Below, piece after piece: positions 22,157 through 27,766 of a stretch of 27,766 nucleotides of DNA. The stretch lies in the IMG/VR virus record IMGVR_UViG_3300042568_000604, positions 1 through 27,766 of that record. One strand, written 5' to 3'. The first letter of the stretch is position 1; each line of letters starts with the position of its first letter. The position numbers were made by a program, and so were the translations under genes. The stretch comes from a virus. The notes beneath the pieces were generated by a model. That model was not told the DNA's origin. It made no database searches and saw only the letters and a program-made list of their open reading frames with translations.

Positions 22157-22402
22157 TTAAAATGATCCGCCGTCGAGATCTACTGCTAGATCCGCGAATG
22201 ACAGTTGTCTCACCTCATATTTATCATTTTGAGAATTGTAGATTAATGTAGCGCCATTGGCGGCTTCAACGACGCTGACGTCGAGTATGTTTTCAATACT
22301 TCGTATTTCTTGAATTTGATTTTTCAGAGTAATAGGACCAGCAGATGATAATCTGCCGTTGTTATTTGTAATTGTAGCGACTAAACGAGATGCACCTGCC
22401 AT
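22157..22402 (-). CDS. Small fibre-associated virion protein
   Basis: An 81-aa protein. It has polar beta strands (RLVATITNNNGRLS), a helical middle (LKNQIQEIRSIENIL) and a C-terminus VDLDGGSF. That end resembles the LDGGTF end of the next fibre, and such tails recur in marine T4-like fibre clusters. The gene shares 1 base with the stop of the gene upstream and lies 18 bases before the large fibre. Probably an accessory structural protein; function not known. Confidence 0.65.
   Translation of the reverse strand: MAGASRLVATITNNNGRLSSAGPITLKNQIQEIRSIENILDVSVVEAANGATLIYNSQNDKYEVRQLSFADLAVDLDGGSF
22218..22225 (-). promoter_or_regulatory. Possible late promoter, GATAAATA
   Basis: A minus-strand NATAAATA-type match lies 80 bases before the large fibre start at 22138, inside the 81-aa gene. 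Suggestive by position only. Confidence 0.35.
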
Positions 22403-22731
22403 TATCTTGTAACTCCTGGTGTAACTGTGACGATACCTTCAACAAGACGAGAAACTGTTCCGCTGCCATCAGTCAACTCACAGTCATATACGTATCTTCC
22501 GGCTGTAAGGCCATTTGTGGTATTTGCCGACATCGAAAGAGCGACGACGCCAGTCACAGCAGTAATCGAAACTGTAAATGCGGTTTGAGCGGTCGAAGTA
22601 TAATGCTTACGCATCTGAGCGGCACCTGTAAATCCTGTAAGATTTACGATGTTACCATTTTCATCAGTCACATCAATAGACGTAGCAAATGAAGTGCCTT
22701 GATCGATAATGATATTTGCTTTCAGTGCCAT
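22402..22731 (-). CDS. Beta-sandwich virion protein (baseplate/fibre adaptor-like)
   Basis: A 109-aa protein. KANIIIDQGTSFATSIDVTDENGN and NLTGFTGAAQMRKHYTS, then RYVYDCELTDGSG and a final VEGIVTVTPGVTR, follow the strand order of small immunoglobulin-like adaptor domains, such as the N-terminus of BppU-type receptor-binding proteins. Similar proteins are common in marine T4-like tail regions (from memory). GGAAG lies before the ATG. An adaptor between baseplate and fibres is plausible but unproven. Confidence 0.62.
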   Translation of the reverse strand: MALKANIIIDQGTSFATSIDVTDENGNIVNLTGFTGAAQMRKHYTSTAQTAFTVSITAVTGVVALSMSANTTNGLTAGRYVYDCELTDGSGTVSRLVEGIVTVTPGVTR

Positions 22732-22749
22732 TTAATTCTTCCGCTATGT

Positions 22750-23193
22750 TTATTCAAAACTATAAGATGTTACAGTTATCACCCAATATTTAGTTTCTGC
22801 ACCATTTGATGCTGATACGTTAAACGTTTGTTCATTGAAACCACCTGTATAAGCTGCTACAAGTTCAATTGATGAAGCACTTCCTCCACTTGCAACACTG
22901 GCGTATCCACTAAATCCATCTCCTCCAGTATAAGTCCAAACTACGCTTGAAGAAGCTGTGATAGTATAACCTGCTTGGGAACCATACGCTTCGGCAGTGT
23001 CAAAAGTCGGAGATGATATTGTGCCGCCCACGGGACTAAAAGTAACTAAGGCTACATCTGCATACGGACGTATTCCTACATATTGCCACGTAGATCCATT
23101 CCACATTTTAACGGCGGCAAAATCTTGGCTCCCGACCCACGACGAGCCGTTCCAATATTTAACAGGTTTAGCAGATAGGAACGTTAGCGGCAC
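22750..23193 (-). CDS. Ig-like virion protein with WNGSxW repeats
   Basis: A 147-aa protein starting at GTG with an AGGAG site 9-14 bases upstream. The N-terminus holds two copies of a W-N-G-S-x-W hairpin (YWNGSSWVG and MWNGSTWQYV), a motif frequent in phage tail proteins. The remaining 100 residues alternate Ser/Thr/Gly-rich strands and end VSASNGAETKYWVITVTSYSFE, like an immunoglobulin or cadherin-type domain. It may bind a carbohydrate at the cell surface. It lies next to the tail-assembly chaperone. Confidence 0.65.
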   Translation of the reverse strand: MPLTFLSAKPVKYWNGSSWVGSQDFAAVKMWNGSTWQYVGIRPYADVALVTFSPVGGTISSPTFDTAEAYGSQAGYTITASSSVVWTYTGGDGFSGYASVASGGSASSIELVAAYTGGFNEQTFNVSASNGAETKYWVITVTSYSFE

Positions 23194-23196
23194 TTA

Positions 23197-23568
23197 TTAT
23201 TCTCCTGGCTTAGATGGCCAAACAACGTCTGCTGCATTTGTATAAGTCTGAGGAAGATCTCTTAAAGTTTGACGATATGTAGCCCAAGCAGTTTTATCTC
23301 CAGGCCAATCTGCCATTTGAGTATAGTCAGATAAAGCTAGAAGATTATTTCTTTTCGATCTAATTTGTTCCCAAGTAATTACCACGACTCGATCTTGCAA
23401 AACAAGATTTCCTTGTGATAAAACCAATTCTTTATTTTGCATATTCATACCATGGAGAAACTGCTGGTGTTGCTCTGCGGTAATTTCAACAATATCTTGC
23501 GGCAATGACGGATACCCAAAATCAGTATCGTAAAAACCTTTTGTTGTTGGGCTGTAGTAAATTGTCAT
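23197..23568 (-). CDS. Tail fibre assembly chaperone-like protein
   Basis: A 123-aa protein. The N-terminus IYYSPTTKGFYD and VEITAEQHQQFLHG resembles tail fibre assembly proteins (Tfa/Caudo_TAP type). The C-terminus IRSKRNNLLALSDYTQMADW, then WATYRQTLRDLPQ and VVWPSKP, matches the tail-assembly chaperone C-terminal motif (PF16778-like). Such proteins help the C-terminal domain of a neighbouring fibre fold. Here the gene follows the fibre at 23573-25297 with a gap of only 4 bases, so that fibre is the probable client. Confidence 0.82.
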   Translation of the reverse strand: MTIYYSPTTKGFYDTDFGYPSLPQDIVEITAEQHQQFLHGMNMQNKELVLSQGNLVLQDRVVVITWEQIRSKRNNLLALSDYTQMADWPGDKTAWATYRQTLRDLPQTYTNAADVVWPSKPGE

Positions 23569-23572
23569 TTTA

Positions 23573-25297
23573 TTAATATCCCATTGCTAACCAGTAACCG
23601 GTATGAGAACTTTCATCTCCGTTAAACCAACTGAAACCAGTTGTTGATACACTAAAAATGGTTGCACCTTTAGAAGCCTGTCCAAATACGCCTGTATCTC
23701 CTACGCCATTCATCACAGCTCGGGCAACCGCGGTGAACGATGTTGGAAATGATCCAGATCCTGTAGTATTTGGAGTAACAGTTACTGTTCCCCACTGAAT
23801 AATTGCTCCGTTTGGCAACTTAGTCCATCCATTTGACGAGAGACTTTGTGTATATCCTGTAGTTCCTGCAGTGTCAATCCAGATATCACCAGCCGCTGAA
23901 GCAGTAGGTTGAGTCGCTGTTACAAAAACTTGGCCGCCACTTGTAAATCCTGCGGTGACGTGTCTTAGAATAGGCGCGACAGCACCAGATGCACTTCCTT
24001 GGGCACCTTGTGGTCCGGTTGCACCTTGAGCACCTGTTATACTTGAACCTGCCGCGCCTTGAGCACCAGTTGCACCTTGTGCTCCGTTTATTCCAGGAGA
24101 TCCTTGAGGACCAGTTGCACCTTGAGCGCCTTGTAATCCTTGAGCACCTTGAGGACCAGCAACTGAAGATGCTGCACCTTGTGCACCTGTAAGGCCTTGC
24201 GGTCCCTGTGGTCCTTGGATACCTTGCAAACCTTGGGCGCCTTGAGGACCGGCAACGGTTGAAGCAGCACCTTGAGCACCAGTTGTTCCTTGCGGTCCCT
24301 GAGGTCCGATAATTCCTTGTGCACCTTGTGGTCCCGTCGGTCCTTGAACCGAAGGTCCTTGTGGTCCTTGAGAACCAGTTGTTCCCTGTGGACCCTGGGA
24401 ACCAGTTATTCCTTGCGCGCCTTGTGGACCAGGAACTGTCGAAGCTGCGCCTTGAGCACCAGTTGGTCCTTGAGAACCGGTAGATCCTTGTGCACCTTGA
24501 GCACCAGTTGCACCTTGCGCACCTTGAGGTCCAGCAAGTTGCGTCCACACCAAGTTAGCTGTCGCTCCACTTGATGCAAGGACGAAACCTGTTGTTCCAG
24601 CAGATTGTGTAGGTAGAAGGTTATTGATCGATCCGCCTGTACCGCCCCGAGATGTAGGAAGTGTACCGACAGTAATAGCAGATGCATCAACAAATACGCC
24701 TGCCGCGTTTACTGTTAAACCAGCATTCGCTACAAAACTAATCGTAGGATTTCCAGAAACGCCGTTGCCGTTTGTTACGCTAATGCCGTTCGTAGAAGCA
24801 ATCGATACCGTAGTACCTGTTCCTGTACCAGTTCTGACTACGATACCATTCGCCGAGATATTGTATACGGTGTTAGCATTGCTTGCTGTACCAGTATAGA
24901 GCGACGAGTTAACGCCTGCTCCACTCGGGAAATTCACCGTATTTGTAACGGTGATATTGTTTGCAAAGACATCAAAGCGAGCAGTCGTAGTACCAAGTGC
25001 ACCACCGTTTGCATCTGGTCGTAGTGTTCCATAAGATGTCGTATTAAATACGAAAGCATTGAAACGGTTTGAAGTATTACCGAGTGGCTGCTGATCTGCA
25101 ATCAGAAGAACCCCGCCTTGACCGATGGTAACGTTGGCGTATACAAGAGAACCATTTACTACAAGGTTACCAGATACAACAAACAAGTCGTTTTTAAAGT
25201 GCGCGTTGGCTTCTACGTCGACACGATCATAGAAGATCGCGTTGCCAGAAGCAACTAGACCGTTATCAACCTTAAATCTATTATTTGCGCCTGACAT
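23573..25297 (-). CDS. Collagen-like tail fibre with gp53-like C-terminal domain
   Basis: A 574-aa fibre protein. [20 protein letters not shown] opens the chain, followed by beta modules ([29 protein letters not shown]). A collagen-like stalk of about 180 residues is interrupted by short breaks such as [11 protein letters not shown] and AASSVAG. The C-terminal domain has [27 protein letters not shown] and the final YWLAMGY, the pattern of the phage tail fibre gp53-like C-terminal domain, probably the receptor-binding head. Its chaperone gene follows immediately. A TAAGG ribosome site precedes the ATG. Confidence 0.87.
   Translation of the reverse strand: MSGANNRFKVDNGLVASGNAIFYDRVDVEANAHFKNDLFVVSGNLVVNGSLVYANVTIGQGGVLLIADQQPLGNTSNRFNAFVFNTTSYGTLRPDANGGALGTTTARFDVFANNITVTNTVNFPSGAGVNSSLYTGTASNANTVYNISANGIVVRTGTGTGTTVSIASTNGISVTNGNGVSGNPTISFVANAGLTVNAAGVFVDASAITVGTLPTSRGGTGGSINNLLPTQSAGTTGFVLASSGATANLVWTQLAGPQGAQGATGAQGAQGSTGSQGPTGAQGAASTVPGPQGAQGITGSQGPQGTTGSQGPQGPSVQGPTGPQGAQGIIGPQGPQGTTGAQGAASTVAGPQGAQGLQGIQGPQGPQGLTGAQGAASSVAGPQGAQGLQGAQGATGPQGSPGINGAQGATGAQGAAGSSITGAQGATGPQGAQGSASGAVAPILRHVTAGFTSGGQVFVTATQPTASAAGDIWIDTAGTTGYTQSLSSNGWTKLPNGAIIQWGTVTVTPNTTGSGSFPTSFTAVARAVMNGVGDTGVFGQASKGATIFSVSTTGFSWFNGDESSHTGYWLAMGY
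23985..24534 (-). repeat. Interrupted collagen-like Gly-X-Y repeat
   Basis: Codes about 180 residues of Gly-X-Y triplets rich in GPQ, GAQ and GTT. Five short breaks (AASTVP, PSVQ, AASTVA, AASSVA, AAGSSIT) punctuate it. Pro is nearly always in the X position here, unlike the large glycine-rich protein. Confidence 0.85.
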
Positions 25298-25305
25298 ATA
25301 TTACC

Positions 25306-27360
25306 TTACTTAATGAATTGAGCAACAACTTTTGCAGCCGTGCTAGATCTTGTTTGATTGACATATACTCTTACGTTTGCAGTAGCCACGTTCGCAGAGA
25401 AAGTACCAAGTAAGCTGACTCCGGAATTAGCTGCAACAGGTGAAGAAACCGTACCATATGTTGTAAGCTGCGCAGTCGAATTATCATGAGCAAGTAGTAC
25501 TTCAGAGATCTGTGTATTACCAGCATTTTTCAATTGAATGAGAAGTTTAGCAGTGCTATAGTCTGCCTTTGGATATTCGAAGACAAGAAGATCTGAACCA
25601 GTCGTAGCTCCAAGATTTCCGTTTGCAAAGATATCAACTACGTGCTCAGTCTTGAAAGTCACGATGTTTGCATGTGTAGCAGGACCAGTCACTGCGAGCG
25701 TATTCGCTAGAGCAGTTGCTCCTGTTACTCCAAGAGTACTCGAAAGCGTTGTAGCTCCAGTTACAGTGAGCGTATTCGAAAGATTCGTATTTCCTGTAAC
25801 CGTCAGCGTATTTGCAAGAGCAACGTTCGAACTGACTGTCGCAGCACCTACAACAACAAGATGGCTTGTCGGCGTAATGGTAAGATTCGCAGATGCAGTG
25901 ATCGATCCATTACCAATCGCCGTATTAAACGTTGCATTCCCAACAAGAACCGTAGTAGCATTTGCAACGACATTCGCTCCGACTGCAACAACTGTTTGGT
26001 TAGCAGTAACAATACCTGCAAAGAATCCTGTCGGTGTAACGTTAGATGTCGACGTTGAGTTGACAATGCTAACAATTCGAGTATTCGCTAAAACGGTATT
26101 ACTACCTTCTGCGGTGAAGAATCGAAGCGATGTTAACTCAGAAGCGTTAAGCGTATTACCTACAAATACTCCGCTACTATTTGCTACAACGTTACCAATC
26201 GCACCTGTTCCAGTGATTTGCACTGTACCACCATTGGTAGCATTTGCCGTGACGTTTGCGCCGAGCGAGATCTGAATAGTATTGGCAGTAAAGATGCCAG
26301 TTTTAAATGCGTTCGGTTCGATGTTTGCAGTGGCACTCGAGTTAGCGATGCTAATGATTCGAGTATTTGCAAGAGTGGTGTTTGAACCTTCAGATGCAAG
26401 GAAACGAACTGATGTGACTTGTGAAGAGTTTAAAGTATTACCTACATGCAGGCCACTACTATTTGCAACCGTATTGCCGACCGTACCAGTTCCTGTTACT
26501 TGGATCGTGCCGCCGTTGGTAGCATTCGCAGTGACATTGGCACCAAGTGAAACTTGAATGGTGTTAGCTGTAAAGATGCCTGTCTTGAAACTGATAGGAT
26601 CAATATTTGCAGATGATGTTGTATTGGCAATGCTAATGATCTGATTGTTTGCGAGTACGGTATTGCTACCTTCTGCGGCAAAGAATCGAACACTCGTCAT
26701 CTGACTGTTCGTAACAGTATTGCCTACATATAGGCCGCTGCTATTTGATACACTGTTACCTACTGCTCCGGATCCTGTGACTTGGATCGTACCACCATTC
26801 GTGGCATTAGCAGTGACATTGGCACCTAATGTAATCTGAATCGTGTTCGCTACAAACAATCCAGTGCTAAAGCTAATTGGATTCATCGTAGCAGTGTTAG
26901 TGCTATTCGCGGCAACAACTGCGAATGCAGTTGCTGTTGTATTCGTGGTCGAGTTCGACTGAATCGTCAGCTTCGTTGTGTTAGCGACAAGGTTTGCACC
27001 AGTCAAACCAGCATGTAGACCGTACTGCCACATGAATGTGTTCGAAGAACCATTGGCAACTTCCAGACGAATTTCGGTCGATGTCACGTTGCTCAGAACA
27101 GTGTTCGTACTGATCATGAGATTCGCAAACGAACCGTTGACGTTTCCGCCTTTCATCCAGTTTGTTACGACGAGATTATTAGCCCCGAATGTTCCGTATA
27201 GCTGAGCTGTTCTTGGAAACGCAGTGTTACCCGTGTTTGCATACGTGCTATTTGCAGTGATGATTTCTGTCGAAAGCGCGTGAAGAAGTTCATTGGTCTC
27301 GAGGAGCCAAACCTCGAACGAGTCGGTAATTACATCAACATTAGCTACTGGTCTTGACAT
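25306..27360 (-). CDS. Large tail fibre protein with three 94-residue repeats
   Basis: A 684-aa protein. The N-terminus MSRPVANVDVITDSFEVW then LLETNELLHALSTEII is a well-conserved start among T4-like marine phages and probably joins the baseplate. Residues 162-255, 256-349 and 350-443 are three tandem units starting ISFKTGIFTANTIQ and containing GANVTANATNGGT and EGSNT. A fourth partial unit follows. Next come short NTLTVTG repeats (about 515-560), and a C-terminal beta domain with LLVFEYPKADYSTAKLLIQL. Its start overlaps the stop of the small gene upstream (TAATG). A proximal or long tail fibre role is likely. There are no collagen triplets. Confidence 0.83.
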   Translation of the reverse strand: MSRPVANVDVITDSFEVWLLETNELLHALSTEIITANSTYANTGNTAFPRTAQLYGTFGANNLVVTNWMKGGNVNGSFANLMISTNTVLSNVTSTEIRLEVANGSSNTFMWQYGLHAGLTGANLVANTTKLTIQSNSTTNTTATAFAVVAANSTNTATMNPISFSTGLFVANTIQITLGANVTANATNGGTIQVTGSGAVGNSVSNSSGLYVGNTVTNSQMTSVRFFAAEGSNTVLANNQIISIANTTSSANIDPISFKTGIFTANTIQVSLGANVTANATNGGTIQVTGTGTVGNTVANSSGLHVGNTLNSSQVTSVRFLASEGSNTTLANTRIISIANSSATANIEPNAFKTGIFTANTIQISLGANVTANATNGGTVQITGTGAIGNVVANSSGVFVGNTLNASELTSLRFFTAEGSNTVLANTRIVSIVNSTSTSNVTPTGFFAGIVTANQTVVAVGANVVANATTVLVGNATFNTAIGNGSITASANLTITPTSHLVVVGAATVSSNVALANTLTVTGNTNLSNTLTVTGATTLSSTLGVTGATALANTLAVTGPATHANIVTFKTEHVVDIFANGNLGATTGSDLLVFEYPKADYSTAKLLIQLKNAGNTQISEVLLAHDNSTAQLTTYGTVSSPVAANSGVSLLGTFSANVATANVRVYVNQTRSSTAAKVVAQFIK
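26032..26877 (-). repeat. Three tandem 282-bp repeats
   Basis: Three in-frame units of 94 codons within the large fibre gene. They are clearly related but diverged, mostly at third codon positions and at surface residues, so the expansion is not recent. Confidence 0.85.
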
Positions 27361-27569
27361 TAATTTCTTCCATTCACTACTTGTAAGAGTAGAGTTTTAA
27401 TTTCTTTGAGATCGTCTTCGACTGCACTGATTCTATTCGATAGCTCTTTGCTATTCTTCGCTTTCGATCTCTCTGCTACAAACTTTGCATAAGATGCATC
27501 GTCTGTATTTATGAAAGCTCCAGTAGAAGTATCTTTCATGAATCCATCAGTTTCAGTCTTGACTAACAT
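27360..27569 (-). CDS. Small conserved coiled-coil protein
   Basis: A 69-aa protein. LVKTETDGFMKDTSTGAFIN followed by TDDASYAKFVAERSK and a C-terminal coiled coil (LSNRISAVEDDLKEIKTLLL) matches a small protein I recall next to fibre or baseplate genes in T4-like cyanophages and pelagiphages. Function unknown; a structural or assembly part is likely. It overlaps by one base the stop of the larger gene upstream and by one base the start of the fibre downstream. Confidence 0.7.
   Translation of the reverse strand: MLVKTETDGFMKDTSTGAFINTDDASYAKFVAERSKAKNSKELSNRISAVEDDLKEIKTLLLQVVNGRN
27506..27513 (-). promoter_or_regulatory. Possible late promoter, CATAAATA
   Basis: A minus-strand NATAAATA match inside the small coiled-coil gene, about 146 bases before the 684-aa fibre start. 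Weak: far from the start and one mismatch from the strict octamer. Confidence 0.25.
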
Positions 27570-27766
27570 TATGCGGAAACTCCGATAACCTGAATAGCCT
27601 CTACCTTTGGAACAATGTGAGATTGCGTTGCAAGAAGAACGATCTTAATTTGCATCGATGTATAGCGATCGAACTCTACATATTCTGAGTTGACATATCT
27701 TACAGTGTTATCATTTTCAACATTGTTCCATGCAATATTTCTGTACTTCAGTTTATCGATAACAAT
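27569..27766 (-). CDS. Baseplate/tail structural protein, C-terminal part only
   Basis: Reading the minus strand back from a TAA at 27571-27569 gives an open frame to the window edge, about 65 residues. It includes VRYVNSEYVEFDRYTSMQIK, then VLLATQSHIVPKVEAIQVIG and the end VSA. The pattern (F-D-R/K-Y-T-S-x-Q-I-K-I-V-L and later VPKV-x-x-x-x-x-IG/IA at the end) resembles C-termini of baseplate or tail structural proteins in T4-like marine phages, from memory. The start lies outside the window, so family assignment is uncertain. Confidence 0.6.
   Translation of the reverse strand: MVIDKLKYRNIAWNNVENDNTVRYVNSEYVEFDRYTSMQIKIVLLATQSHIVPKVEAIQVIGVSA

Noticed and set aside
2088-24534. Collagen sequences as a sign of animal DNA contamination
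   Set aside because: The triplets are GAQ/GAT-rich, lie in intronless genes with phage fibre domains, and abut phage late promoters and a phage chaperone gene.
25652-26275. Plus-strand 207-aa open frame opposite the 684-aa fibre
   Set aside because: It is antisense to the 282-bp repeats of a clear fibre gene, has no recognisable domain and no ribosome site.
1-27766. tRNA, integrase, transposase or origin
   Set aside because: No cloverleaf, recombinase motif, insertion sequence ends or origin-like repeats were seen on reading both strands.

Overview
The window looks like the tail-fibre end of the virion region of a large marine myovirus of the T4-like (cyanophage/pelagiphage) type. The reasons are T4-type late promoter octamers (TATAAATA) just upstream of fibre genes, several collagen-like and Thr/Asn/Ala-rich fibre proteins, a tail-assembly chaperone beside a fibre gene, the tail of a baseplate-like protein at the right edge, genes packed end to end (mostly 4-base ATGA overlaps), and many 2-oxoglutarate/Fe(II) oxygenases. 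The host cannot be told from the sequence. I see no tRNA, integrase, transposase or CRISPR array, and no gene-free stretch above 300 bases.

Left part (1-10975, + strand): the end of an oxygenase-like gene and a glycosyltransferase. A late promoter follows, then a 622-aa collagen-like fibre protein and a 563-aa protein built almost wholly from decapeptides carrying a Phe-Asn pair. After these comes an enzyme operon: PKHD-type hydroxylase, two related uncharacterised proteins, a GlcNAc-type glycosyltransferase, a sulfotransferase-like protein, a fatty acid desaturase, an unknown protein, a clear sulfotransferase and another oxygenase.

Middle (10972-14790, - strand), meeting the first operon at overlapping stop codons: two oxygenases of a TIGR02466/PF13759-like type, a small protein between them, a CxxCxxCC cysteine-cluster protein, a second PKHD hydroxylase, a third member of the uncharacterised family, a 68-aa protein and a thioredoxin-fold-like protein without the CxxC pair.

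Right part (14817-27766, - strand): a 1120-aa glycine-rich Gly-X-Y protein, four large fibre proteins (two of them collagen-like), a chaperone, small coiled-coil and beta-sandwich accessory proteins, and the partial baseplate-like gene.

The most interesting points are these. (1) The island has mirror symmetry: the fibre, the repeat protein sharing an N-terminal cap, the PKHD hydroxylase and the uncharacterised family occur on both sides, on opposite strands. (2) Six oxygenases, two glycosyltransferases and two sulfotransferases sit among collagen-like and glycine-rich proteins, which suggests a phage-encoded system for hydroxylating, glycosylating and sulfating its own fibres; this is inference. 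(3) The 1120-aa protein consists of four Gly-X-Y arms of almost equal length separated by two tip-like inserts and one turn, suggesting an out-back-out-back adhesin. (4) The two fibre genes flanking the island share an exact in-frame 23-bp inverted repeat that could exchange their C-terminal ends.
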